Below, in pieces: positions 21,193 through 28,343 of a stretch of 33,406 nt of DNA. Under the pieces are notes generated by a model that ran no database searches, had not been told where the DNA came from, and was given only the letters and a program-made list of their open reading frames with translations. How positions within the stretch are numbered: the first letter of the stretch is position 1; each line of letters opens with the position of its first letter. A program made the translations under genes and the position numbers. Source of the stretch: Streptomyces roseochromogenus subsp. oscitans DS 12.976 (GTDB lineage: Bacteria; Actinomycetota; Actinomycetes; Streptomycetales; Streptomycetaceae); assembly GCF_000497445.1 (NCBI RefSeq), contig NZ_CM002285.1, forward strand, positions 5,212,719 to 5,246,124. The letters are read 5' to 3'.

Positions 21193-22293
21193 TCAGTGGG
21201 CGATATCCGCATACCCCTCGACGTCCTGCGGACTACGCACCCCCGGCCCCACGTACCGAGCAGACGGCCGCACCAGGCGACCGGTGCGCTTCTGCTCAAG
21301 AATGTGCGCAGACCACCCAGCCGTACGCGCGCACGTGAACATCGAAGTGAACATATGCGCCGGCACCTCAGCGAAGTCCAGCATGATCGCCGCCCAGAAC
21401 TCGACGTTGGTCGCCAGCACACGATCCGGCCGACGGTTGTGCAGCTCCTCCAGCGCGGCCTTCTCCAACGCCTCGGCGATCTCGAACCGCGGCGCCCCCA
21501 GCTCACGCGCCGTACGCCGCAGCACCCGCGCCCGCGGATCCTCGGCCCGGTACACCCGGTGCCCGAACCCCATCAGCCGCTCACCCCGGTCCAGGGCCTG
21601 CTTGACGTACGCCTCCGCGTCCCCGGTCCGCTCGATCTCCTCGATCATCCCGAGCACCCGCGACGGCGCACCCCCGTGCAGCGGCCCGGACATGGCTCCC
21701 ACCGCACCCGACAGCGCGGCGGCGACATCGGCGCCGGTGGAGGCGATGACCCGCGCCGTGAACGTCGACGCGTTCATGCCGTGCTCGGCGGCGGACGTCC
21801 AGTACGCGTCCACGGCCGCGACATGCTTGGGGTCCGGTTCGCCCCGCCACCGGATCATGAACCGCTCAACGACCGACTTCGCCTTGTCGATCTCCCGCTG
21901 CGGCACCATCGGCATCATCTGCCCGCGCGCGGACTGGGCGACGTACGACAGCGCCATCACGGCGGCCCGCGCGAGATCGTCCCGCGCCTGGCGCTCGTCG
22001 ATGTCGAGCAGCGGCTTCAGCCCCCACACCGGCGCCAGCATGGCGAGCGCCGACTGCACGTCCACCCGGATGTCACCGGAGTGCACCGGGATCGGGAACG
22101 GCTCGGCGGGCGGCAGACCGGGGTTGAAGGCGCCGTCGACCAGCAGCCCCCACACGTTCCCGAACGAGACGTGCCCGACCAGGTCCTCGATGTCGACGCC
22201 CCGGTAGCGCAGGGCGCCGCCCTCCTTGTCCGGCTCGGCGATCTCCGTCTCGAACGCGACGACTCCCTCGAGTCCGGGTACGAAATCGGACAT
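21193..22293 (-). CDS. Short-form citrate synthase (citrate synthase 2)
   Basis: A 366-residue citrate/2-methylcitrate synthase fold protein, shorter than the ~430-residue main citrate synthase. Motifs include RYRGVDIEDL near the start, GPLHGGAPSRVL (catalytic His region), LMGFGHRVYRAEDPRA and NVEFWAAIMLD, so the catalytic His, His and Asp appear present. It condenses acetyl-CoA with oxaloacetate or a related keto acid; the family is often a secondary or methylcitrate enzyme. The minus-strand frame is open far upstream, but AGGAG 10 bp before ATG 22293 settles the start. Divergent from pdxH. Confidence 0.9.
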   Translation of the reverse strand: MSDFVPGLEGVVAFETEIAEPDKEGGALRYRGVDIEDLVGHVSFGNVWGLLVDGAFNPGLPPAEPFPIPVHSGDIRVDVQSALAMLAPVWGLKPLLDIDERQARDDLARAAVMALSYVAQSARGQMMPMVPQREIDKAKSVVERFMIRWRGEPDPKHVAAVDAYWTSAAEHGMNASTFTARVIASTGADVAAALSGAVGAMSGPLHGGAPSRVLGMIEEIERTGDAEAYVKQALDRGERLMGFGHRVYRAEDPRARVLRRTARELGAPRFEIAEALEKAALEELHNRRPDRVLATNVEFWAAIMLDFAEVPAHMFTSMFTCARTAGWSAHILEQKRTGRLVRPSARYVGPGVRSPQDVEGYADIAH

Positions 22294-22510
22294 CAGGCGG
22301 CTCCTAGTGATGTGGTGGGGGCGGTCACCCCGGTGATGCCCCGATCGGCCGGTGGTCACCCAAATCGCAGGGGAACCAGCACGATAACCCCCGGGTGCCA
22401 GACCTGGGGAGCCCCTGCGGCACTGAGTGCCAGCCCGGTTCGTACGCTGTGCGGCGTCGCCTCCGATGCGACCCGCACGGGAGGCGTGGCCGGTACGGCA
22501 AGATGACCGC

Positions 22511-23197
22511 GTGACCAACCGCGACCCGCTCCTGGACCCCGTCCTCGATCCCGCCGCCATGCGCAAGCAGTACCGGGCGGAGGGCCTCGCCGAACAGGAC
22601 CTCGCCAGCCACCCCATGGACCAGTTCGCCCGCTGGTTCGAGGACGCCGCCCGGGCGGCGCTGCACGGCACGGTCTACGAACCCAACGCGATGGTCGTCT
22701 CCACGGCGGACGCGGCCGGCCGTCCCAGCTCGCGCACCGTCCTGATGAAGCAGTTCGACACCGACGGTTTCGTCTTCTTCACCAACTACGACTCCCGCAA
22801 GGCCCGCGAGCTCGCCGAGAACCCGCACGTCGCCCTGCTCTTCCCCTGGCACCCGCTCGCCCGCCAGGTCATCGTCACCGGCACCGCCCGCCGCACCGGC
22901 CGCGACGAGACCGCCGCCTACTTCCGCACCCGCCCGCACGGCTCCCAGCTGGGCGCCTGGGCCAGCGCCCAGTCCTCGGTGATCGCCTCCCGTGCCGGAC
23001 TCGACGCCGCCTACGCCGACCTGGAGGCCCGCTACCCCGAGGGCGAACAGGTCCCGGTCCCACCGCACTGGGGCGGCTTCCGCATCACCCCTCAGACCGT
23101 CGAGTTCTGGCAGGGCCGCGAGAACCGGCTCCACGACCGCCTGCGCTACGTCACCCAGCCAGGCGGCCGCTGGAAGGTGGAGCGCCTCAGCCCCTGA
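22511..23197 (+). CDS. pdxH: Pyridoxamine 5'-phosphate oxidase
   Basis: An FMN enzyme of vitamin B6 salvage and synthesis: PNP or PMP plus O2 gives PLP. The 228-residue product has the FMN-binding [20 protein letters not shown] block (Arg and Lys that grip FMN phosphate), [14 protein letters not shown], and the C-terminal [10 protein letters not shown] and [13 protein letters not shown] signature. GTG 22511 is chosen because the family N-terminus [20 protein letters not shown] follows at once; the ribosome site is weak. The 3' end merges with a 9-bp tandem repeat. It could share a divergent control region (22294-22510) with the citrate synthase gene. Confidence 0.93.
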   Translation: MTNRDPLLDPVLDPAAMRKQYRAEGLAEQDLASHPMDQFARWFEDAARAALHGTVYEPNAMVVSTADAAGRPSSRTVLMKQFDTDGFVFFTNYDSRKARELAENPHVALLFPWHPLARQVIVTGTARRTGRDETAAYFRTRPHGSQLGAWASAQSSVIASRAGLDAAYADLEARYPEGEQVPVPPHWGGFRITPQTVEFWQGRENRLHDRLRYVTQPGGRWKVERLSP

Positions 23198-23244
23198 GCC
23201 CCCTGAGCCTCCTAAGCCCCCTGAATCTCTTGAGACCCCTGAGA
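23191..23244 (+). repeat. Six tandem 9-bp units at pdxH 3' end
   Basis: Six units of CCCCTGAGC and variants (CTCCTAAGC, CCCCTGAAT, CTCTTGAGA, CCCCTGAGA) run without gaps. The pdxH stop TGA (23195-23197) is inside the first unit. Likely slippage-made; no function visible. Confidence 0.75.
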
Positions 23245-23250
23245 CGCAGA

Positions 23251-23322
23251 CGACCCGCGAGCTCGGGTCCTCCGCCTGTCGGCGGAGAAGCCGGCCGGAC
23301 GTGCCGGCGAGCTCGCGGGTCG
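23251..23322. other. Three-way-junction fold
   Basis: A 15-bp inverted repeat (23251-23265 and 23308-23322) encloses two smaller hairpins: CTCCGCC-TGTC-GGCGGAG (23270-23287) and GCCGG/CCGGC (23290-23294 and 23304-23308). The nested pairing makes a cloverleaf-like junction on either strand. It lies past the pdxH stop, and at the far end of the candidate minus-strand RNA, so it may be the terminator for both. No U-run follows on either side, as is usual for Streptomyces terminators. Confidence 0.7.
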
Positions 23323-23402
23323 GGTGACTGCTTGGGATTGGGCCGGCTGCACGCGTCTGTCACGTGCTGGTCCGGCACCGCACTGGATGTGGTGGCGGAC
23401 CG

Positions 23403-23441
23403 CTAGCCCGCAGCCACCTCACGCGTCCGGTATTCATACAT
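23403..23441 (-). CDS. Micro-ORF MYEYRTREVAAG inside candidate sRNA
   Basis: The 12-residue product MYEYRTREVAAG starts at ATG 23441, with GGGAGG nine bp before it. That ribosome site is better than those of many full genes here. It ends in TAG. Its short length makes chance occurrence quite possible; the promoter at the right distance is the main support. Function unknown. Confidence 0.4.
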   Translation of the reverse strand: MYEYRTREVAAG

Positions 23442-23474
23442 CTGCCGAACCACCTCCCTTCTCGTGTACCCCAC

Positions 23475-23503
23475 ACCCTAGGAAGCCGACGGAAGCCGCT
23501 CAA
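23475..23503 (-). promoter_or_regulatory. Minus-strand vegetative-type promoter
   Basis: On the minus strand TTGAGC (23503 to 23498) and TAGGGT (23480 to 23475) are separated by exactly 17 bp, a close match to the main-sigma consensus of Streptomyces (TTGAC / TAGnnT). It points away from the PAS gene, towards the pdxH 3' end. Confidence 0.6.
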
Positions 23504-23600
23504 CTGTTTTTCGCTACGTTTCCCGGCATGACCGAACTCAGGATCGCCACCGCGTGATCGTTCCGTCGGCGGCCATGTCCCTTGTCGGCCGGTGCAGGCA

Positions 23601-23630
23601 TTGATTCCTGCAATCTTGTGGGAACAGGAT
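23601..23630 (+). promoter_or_regulatory. Candidate promoter of PAS gene
   Basis: TTGATT (23601-23606) and CAGGAT (23625-23630) with an 18-bp spacer, start expected near 23637, giving a ~90-nt leader to GTG 23729. The spacer also has TTCCTG facing CAGGA, a loose inverted repeat. Moderate match only. Confidence 0.4.
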
Positions 23631-23728
23631 GTGGGCTGAGTCACGTTCCAGTTGAATGAGGGCCAGTGAGAGGCCAGTGAGCGAACCGTGCGCCGTATAC
23701 GCGCCGACGCAGCCTGCAGGGGGTCCAG

Positions 23729-25183
23729 GTGAGTGCTTCCCGGCGGAGTGGGACCACTGATGAGCTGGGGCCGGACGATCCCGGTGAGCCCAGTGAATCC
23801 GGGGGATCCGATCTGCTCGCCGCTCTGCTCGACGGTATGGACGCGGCTCTGTGTGCGTTCGACGCCGACGGGGTCGTCACGCACTGGAACCGGGAGGCCG
23901 AGCGGATCCTCGGCTGGACGGCCGCCGAGGCGGTCGGACGGCACGGGTTCGCCGGGTGGGCGGTGCGCAGCGCCGACGCCGAGGAGGTGCAGTCCCGGCT
24001 GATGTCGGCGATGCACGCGACCGGCCGGCAGGTGCACGAGTTCGCGCTCGTCACGAAGGACGGCGGCCGGGTCCTCGTGCGCACCCAGTCCGCAGCCGTA
24101 CGAGGCCCCGACGGCAAACCCGCCGGGCTGTACTGCGCGTTCAGCGAGGTGCACGCGCAGATCGATCTGGAGCGGTCGATCGCGCTGAGCGAGGCGCTGT
24201 TCGAGGACGCCGCCTGGGGTGTCGTCCTCATCGACGCCGATCTGCGGCCCGCTGTCGTCAACGCGCACGCTGCCCGGGTCCTCGGCATCGGGCGTACGTC
24301 CGCGCTGGGCCGGCCGCTCGGCGAACTGCTCGCGCAGGGCGTGGAGGAGCTGGAGGCCGCGCTCACCCATGTGCTGGCCGAGGGCGCGCCGCCCGCGCCC
24401 GCCGAGATGTGGGTGACCCTGCGCACCCCCGAGGGCGGGGAACGGCGCTGCTGGCGGAGCGGGTTCGTACGGCTGGCTTCGCCGCTCGCGGAGGAACCGG
24501 TGCCGCTCGGCGTCGGCTGGCTGTTCCAGGACGTCACCGAGGCCAAGCAGACCGAGCAGGAGGCGGCCCTGCTGCGGTTCCGCACCAACCAGCTGCACCG
24601 TGCCGCGCGGGCCGCCGCCGAGTGCGAGGATCCGGCCGAGGCGGCCATCGTCCACCTGGACTTCGCGCTCGCCGGCTTCGCCGACCACGCGTTGATCGAC
24701 CGGGTGCTGGCTTCCCCGCGCGCCGGGGGTGAGGAGAGGGCCGTACGGCTCGTCCGGCTGGCCGCGACGCCCGCCGGCGCGCCCGGGCCGAGCCTGCTCA
24801 CGGGGGCGGCCGGGCTGCCCGTGCGCTACGAGACGGGGCATCCGGCGCTGCAGTGCGTCGAGCGGGCCGGTGCCGTGCGCGCGGACGCCGGGTCGATCCC
24901 GGCGGAACAGGCACAGGAGTGGGCGCTCGCCCGTCAGTGGCCCGGCGACGCGGTGCACGCCCTGTGCGCGGCGCTGCGCAGCCGGGGGCGGACGCTGGGC
25001 GCGGTGACCTTCCTGCGCGGCTCCGGACGGCACCGCTTCGAGCGGATCGACACGGCCTACGCGGAGGACGTGGCGGTCCGCATCGCGGCGGCGCTGGACC
25101 TGGCGGACGCGGTACGGGACGAGAACGGGCCTACGGGGGCGCAGGGTCCGTCCGGCGGATCCTGTCGCGGACGCGGGGACTGA
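23729..25183 (+). CDS. PAS-PAS-GAF-like sensor without output domain
   Basis: A soluble protein of 484 residues. Residues ~30-135 are a PAS domain (MDAALCAFDADGVVTHWNRE, ILGWTAAEAVG), and ~148-265 a second PAS domain (DAAWGVVLIDADLRPAVVNA ... FQDVTEAKQTEQE). Residues ~280-465 look GAF-like (ALRSRGRTLGAVTFLRG, FERIDTAYAEDVAVRIAAAL). No kinase, SpoIIE phosphatase, GGDEF or HTH part is present, although this PAS/GAF order usually precedes a SpoIIE phosphatase in Streptomyces. The stop at 25183 is not followed by recognisable phosphatase sequence, so it may be a natural stand-alone sensor or a shortened one. AGGGGG precedes GTG 23729. Confidence 0.75.
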   Translation: MSASRRSGTTDELGPDDPGEPSESGGSDLLAALLDGMDAALCAFDADGVVTHWNREAERILGWTAAEAVGRHGFAGWAVRSADAEEVQSRLMSAMHATGRQVHEFALVTKDGGRVLVRTQSAAVRGPDGKPAGLYCAFSEVHAQIDLERSIALSEALFEDAAWGVVLIDADLRPAVVNAHAARVLGIGRTSALGRPLGELLAQGVEELEAALTHVLAEGAPPAPAEMWVTLRTPEGGERRCWRSGFVRLASPLAEEPVPLGVGWLFQDVTEAKQTEQEAALLRFRTNQLHRAARAAAECEDPAEAAIVHLDFALAGFADHALIDRVLASPRAGGEERAVRLVRLAATPAGAPGPSLLTGAAGLPVRYETGHPALQCVERAGAVRADAGSIPAEQAQEWALARQWPGDAVHALCAALRSRGRTLGAVTFLRGSGRHRFERIDTAYAEDVAVRIAAALDLADAVRDENGPTGAQGPSGGSCRGRGD

Positions 25184-25192
25184 CACGCCCTG

Positions 25193-25243
25193 GCGTGGGG
25201 GCACCCCCAGCGGCGTTCATCGGTCGCCGGCGCTCCCCCACGC
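25193..25243. repeat. Inverted repeat between convergent PAS and SIS genes
   Basis: GCGTGGGGG (25193-25201) and CCCCCACGC (25235-25243) are perfect 9-bp arms. A tighter GGGGG-CA-CCCCC lies within at 25197-25208. It is placed between two gene 3' ends, so a two-way terminator is likely. I recall CTGGGGGTGCCCCCACG-type sequences as common in Streptomyces intergenic DNA. Confidence 0.55.
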
Positions 25244-25291
25244 TCGGCTTCGCTCTTTCCTGCGCCCCGATCCGCCGGACGGGCCCCGGCA

Positions 25292-25356
25292 CCGGTAGAA
25301 GAGCCGGACAGGCCCCGGCGCCGGTAGAAGATCCGTCAGCGCCGGTAGAAGATCCG
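25292..25356 (-). repeat. Three copies of the SIS gene 3' end motif
   Basis: CCGGTAGAAGATCCG (plus strand) occurs at 25342-25356 (inside the gene, coding for the final IFYR), at 25321-25335 (just past the stop) and with one change at 25292-25306. GGCCCCGGC precedes the outer two copies. The pattern suggests local duplication of the gene's last codons. Confidence 0.7.
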
Positions 25357-26091
25357 GTCGCCGTACTCCCGCAGCACGCGGCCGTTCCACTCGTGGCCGC
25401 CGTCGACGTTGCCGGAGCGCAGCAGCGGGGGTTCGATGCCGCGGTCGGCGAGGGTGGCGGCGGTGGTCGCCATGACGGCCTGCAGCAGGGCGGTGGTGAC
25501 GACCGTGGAGGCGGGCGCGAAGGGCGCCGGGATGGTGTCGAGGGTGAGCTCGGCGTCGCCGACCGCGATCTTCGAGTCCAGCACGATGTCGCAGTGGTCC
25601 TTCAGAAAGGTGCCGGAGGCGTGCCGGGACGTGGTCTGCGACGCGTAGGCGACCGAGGTGACGCCGATGACCTTCAGGCCGAGGGCGCGGGCGCCCTGAG
25701 CCATCTCCACGGGCAGGGCGTTGCGGCCGGACAGGGAGATGATCACGAGGGCGTCGCCGGAGCGGACCGGTGAGGTGTCCAGGACGGCGCTCGCGAGTCC
25801 GTCGACGCGTTCGAGGGCGGAGCCGAGGGTGGCCGGGGTGACGTCGACGCCGACGACGCCTGGGACGGCGAGCAGGTTCATCAGGGCGAGGCCGCCGGCC
25901 CGGTAGACGACGTCCTGGGCGGCCAGCGAGGAGTGCCCGGCGCCGAAGGCGAACAGGCGCCCGCCGGCGGCGACGGTGTCGGCGAGCAGGGTGCCGGCCG
26001 CGGCGATCGCCTCGGCCTCCTCCGCACGGACCCGCCGCAGCAGGTCGATGGCGGCGTCGAAGAACAGGTCGGCAGGCGTGCCGTCGCTCAT
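25336..26091 (-). CDS. SIS-domain protein, UPF0309 family
   Basis: A 251-residue sugar-isomerase-fold protein. FAFGAGHSSLAAQDVVYRAGG is the phosphosugar loop, cited here as two parts FAFGAGHSS and LAAQDVVYRAGG, and ALVIISLSGRNALPVEMAQG the second SIS motif (SLSGRN). The family is thought to bind or isomerise a phosphosugar such as an N-acetylhexosamine 6-phosphate; its real reaction is not established. AAGGGG six bases before ATG 26091 fixes the start; the upstream in-frame extension is weaker. It is divergent from the iron regulator gene across 203 bp, which holds no clear iron box or strong promoter. Confidence 0.88.
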   Translation of the reverse strand: MSDGTPADLFFDAAIDLLRRVRAEEAEAIAAAGTLLADTVAAGGRLFAFGAGHSSLAAQDVVYRAGGLALMNLLAVPGVVGVDVTPATLGSALERVDGLASAVLDTSPVRSGDALVIISLSGRNALPVEMAQGARALGLKVIGVTSVAYASQTTSRHASGTFLKDHCDIVLDSKIAVGDAELTLDTIPAPFAPASTVVTTALLQAVMATTAATLADRGIEPPLLRSGNVDGGHEWNGRVLREYGDRIFYRR

Positions 26092-26294
26092 GCGGTGCCC
26101 CTTCGCAACGTCTGTGTCGCGGATCACCGTGCGGTCTGGACCAGTGCGGTGTCAATACGGCGCCTCGGTGGCCGACGGCGCTGTAGTTCCCTCCATTTCT
26201 TCCGCGGCCCCCGCTTGTCGGTGGGATCCGGCAGAATTGGTGCCAGGGCCAGCGCACGCGCCGGGCTGCCGGCAGAGGTAATCGAGGGGCACGT

Positions 26295-26987
26295 ATGTCC
26301 GGACTGATCGACACCACGGAGATGTATCTCCGCACCATCCTCGAACTCGAAGAGGAAGGCGTCGTCCCCATGCGCGCCCGCATCGCGGAGCGGCTGGACC
26401 AGAGCGGGCCGACGGTGAGCCAGACGGTGGCGCGCATGGAGCGCGACGGCCTGGTGTCCGTGGCCAGCGACCGCCATCTGGAGCTGACCGACGAGGGCCG
26501 CAGGCTCGCCACGCGCGTGATGCGCAAGCACCGGCTGGCCGAGTGCCTCCTCGTCGACGTGATCGGCCTGGAGTGGGAGCAGGTGCACGCCGAGGCCTGC
26601 CGCTGGGAGCACGTGATGAGCGAGGCCGTCGAGCGGCGCGTCCTGGAGCTGCTGCGGCACCCGACCGAGTCGCCGTACGGCAACCCCATCCCCGGCCTGG
26701 AGGAACTGGGCGAGAAGGACGGCGCCAACCCGTTCCTGGACGAGGGCATGGTCTCGCTGGCCGACCTCGACCCGGGCTCGGACGGCAAGACGGTCGTCGT
26801 CCGCCGGATCGGCGAGCCGATCCAGACGGACGCGCAGTTGATGTACACGCTGCGGCGCGCGGGTGTGCAGCCCGGCTCCGTGGTGAGCGTGACGGAGTCG
26901 GCCGGCGGTGTCCTGGTGGGTAGCGGCGGCGAGGCGGCCGAGCTGGAGGCGGACGTCGCCTCGCACGTGTTCGTCGCCAAGCGCTGA
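26295..26987 (+). CDS. dmdR1: DtxR-type iron regulator DmdR1
   Basis: A 230-residue iron-dependent repressor. The winged helix (residues ~1-75) contains ARIAERLDQSGPTVSQTVAR. Metal ligands match DtxR numbering exactly: Met10, His79, Glu83, His98, Cys102, Glu105, His106. The C-terminal SH3-like domain has GEPIQTD with Glu174 and Gln177, the likely anion/metal-site helpers. With Fe(II) it should bind iron boxes and repress siderophore genes. GAGGGG precedes ATG 26295. In S. coelicolor an antiparallel gene, adm, has been reported overlapping dmdR1; long minus-strand frames also cover it here. It is followed at once by a strong terminator. Confidence 0.9.
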   Translation: MSGLIDTTEMYLRTILELEEEGVVPMRARIAERLDQSGPTVSQTVARMERDGLVSVASDRHLELTDEGRRLATRVMRKHRLAECLLVDVIGLEWEQVHAEACRWEHVMSEAVERRVLELLRHPTESPYGNPIPGLEELGEKDGANPFLDEGMVSLADLDPGSDGKTVVVRRIGEPIQTDAQLMYTLRRAGVQPGSVVSVTESAGGVLVGSGGEAAELEADVASHVFVAKR

Positions 26988-26996
26988 CAGCGAGAA

Positions 26997-27022
26997 GCCC
27001 CGGCGCCTTGCGGCGCCGGGGC
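26997..27022 (+). terminator. Terminator of dmdR1
   Basis: A perfect 11-bp stem GCCCCGGCGCC / GGCGCCGGGGC with loop TTGC, starting 10 bp past the dmdR1 stop. Strong rho-independent-type hairpin without a long U-run. Confidence 0.9.
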
Positions 27023-27141
27023 TGTCCTCCCCTGTGCTGACCCGGAGCCCCGAGCTCTCAGGGTCATCCCCTCGGACCGTTTTTCCCCGAGCGGTCCGCC
27101 TCCCGCCAGTACAGATCCCCTGAGCGGCGGCGATCATGCCT

Positions 27142-27211
27142 TGAGGGGTGTCACTCGAATGAGGGGTGTTGTCCGCAGAGGCAGTGTTTTCGAATAGGCA
27201 TTCGATAGTCT
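27142..27211 (+). promoter_or_regulatory. LexA-like box over predicted promoter of hydrolase gene
   Basis: TCGAAT-AGGC-ATTCGA (27190-27205) is a perfect 6-4-6 palindrome and one symmetrical change away from the actinobacterial SOS box TCGAAC-n4-GTTCGA. A -10 box TAGTCT follows directly (27206-27211), so LexA bound here would block RNA polymerase. A loose TCGAAT half-site is at 27155-27160. TGAGGGGTGT repeats at 27142-27151 and 27160-27169. The rest of the 320-bp gap holds the dmdR1 terminator and GAGTACG-type short repeats, but no gene. Confidence 0.5.
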
Positions 27212-27307
27212 GCGGCGGCAAGACGAGCACGACAGCGACAGCAGCGAGTACGAGCGAGTACGGCAGTACACCGGTACGAGGCAGGCGGAGCTGGGGGTGC
27301 CAGGCCC

Positions 27308-28195
27308 ATGGCACGGCGGATCGACGTAACGGGAGCGGACGGGGTGCGCTTGGCCGCCTGGGAGTTCGCCGACCCTCCCAAGACGGGTCTCGACCCGGCG
27401 GAGGGCCGGACGGGCCCGGCGGCCGGCCCTCCGGGCGTGCTGTTACTGCACGGCCTGATGGGCCGTGCCTCCCACTGGGCCTCGACGGCCCGCTGGCTCG
27501 CCGCACGCCATCGCGCCGTCGCCCTCGACCAGCGCGGTCACGGCCAGAGCGAGAAGTCCGCCCGGGCCGCCTACACCCGTGAGGCCTACGTCGAGGACGC
27601 CGAGGCCGCCCTCGAACAGCTCGGGCTCGCCCCCGCCGTCCTCGTCGGCCACGCCATGGGCGCGCTGACCGCCTGGCAGCTCGCCGCGAAGCGTCCCGAC
27701 CTCGTCCGGGGCCTGATCATCTGCGACATGCGGGCCTCCGCGCTGGGGGCCGCCTCGCAGCGGGAGTGGGCCCAGTGGTTCAAGGCCTGGCCCGTCCCCT
27801 TCGCCACGCTGGCCGACGTACGCAAGTGGTTCGGCGAGGACGACCCCTGGGTGGAGCGGCCGAGCCCCGCCCGCGGCGCGTTCTACGCCGAGGTCATGCA
27901 CGAGTCCGCCGACGGCTGGCGTCCCGTCTTCGAGCCGGAGCAGATGCTCCGCACCCGGGAGAGCTGGGTGTACGACGCGCACTGGGAGGAACTGGCGCAG
28001 GTGCGCTGCCCGACGCTGGTGGTGCGTGGGGTGGACGGGGAGCTGGGGCGGGCGGAGGCGCAGGAGATGGTGCGGGTGCTTCCAGCGGGGCATTATGCGG
28101 AGGTCGCTGAGGCGGGGCACCTTGCGCACTATGAGCTGCCGCTGGCTTGGCGGGCTTCCGTCCTGCCGTTTCTTGATGGGGTGCTCGGGGACTGA
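27308..28195 (+). CDS. Alpha/beta hydrolase-fold protein with Ser-to-Ala nucleophile
   Basis: A 295-residue alpha/beta hydrolase. LLLHGLMGRASHW gives the oxyanion HG, DQRGHGQSEKS is typical, and the acid and base of the triad are in VRGVDGEL and EAGHLAHYE. The nucleophile elbow, normally G-x-S-x-G, reads VGHAMGALTAW: the Ser is Ala (GCC codon). The fold looks whole, so the protein may be a ligand binder or inactive paralogue rather than an esterase. A pseudo-hydrolase role is inference. ATG 27308 is followed by ARRIDVTGADGVRLAAWEF; the ribosome site is weak. An SOS-like box lies ~100 bp upstream. Confidence 0.85.
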   Translation: MARRIDVTGADGVRLAAWEFADPPKTGLDPAEGRTGPAAGPPGVLLLHGLMGRASHWASTARWLAARHRAVALDQRGHGQSEKSARAAYTREAYVEDAEAALEQLGLAPAVLVGHAMGALTAWQLAAKRPDLVRGLIICDMRASALGAASQREWAQWFKAWPVPFATLADVRKWFGEDDPWVERPSPARGAFYAEVMHESADGWRPVFEPEQMLRTRESWVYDAHWEELAQVRCPTLVVRGVDGELGRAEAQEMVRVLPAGHYAEVAEAGHLAHYELPLAWRASVLPFLDGVLGD

Positions 28196-28235
28196 GGGCG
28201 CCATCTCGTCTGCCGGGCCAGTGTTTCGCCGGCGG

Positions 28236-28301
28236 CTGCGGGTTCGTCGTGGCTGATCGCGCCCACGCGGCGGAGCCGCATATCGACACAGCCCCGCGCC
28301 C
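28236..28301 (-). repeat. Structured intergenic repeat, copy B
   Basis: The second copy of the ~65-bp element, in opposite orientation to copy A at 21102-21166. The shared core GCGCCCACGCGGCGGAGCCG is unchanged between them. Pairing arms include CGTGG/CCACG and GCGGC/GCCGC. It lies between the convergent hydrolase and ABC permease genes, the same setting as copy A. Confidence 0.7.
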
Positions 28302-28343
28302 CTGGGGGTGCAGTTCGCCGCGCCGCCCAAGGACCGCGGCTTT

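Larger units (their letters stand above)
23251..23468 (-). ncRNA. Candidate small RNA with 12-codon ORF
   Basis: A minus-strand promoter (-35 TTGAGC, 17-bp spacer, -10 TAGGGT) predicts a start near 23468. About 20 bases on comes a strong GGGAGG ribosome site and a 12-codon ORF. After the stop are GGTCCG/CGGACC and GCACG/CGTGC pairings and finally the three-way junction at 23251-23322, giving a ~218-nt RNA. No longer protein frame is convincing. It may be a regulatory RNA, a leader for nothing, or a dual-function RNA. Predicted only. Confidence 0.45.

Noticed and set aside
23251..23322. Possible tRNA because of the cloverleaf-like pairing
   Set aside because: No anticodon-loop, T-loop or CCA-end pattern; stem lengths do not fit a tRNA.
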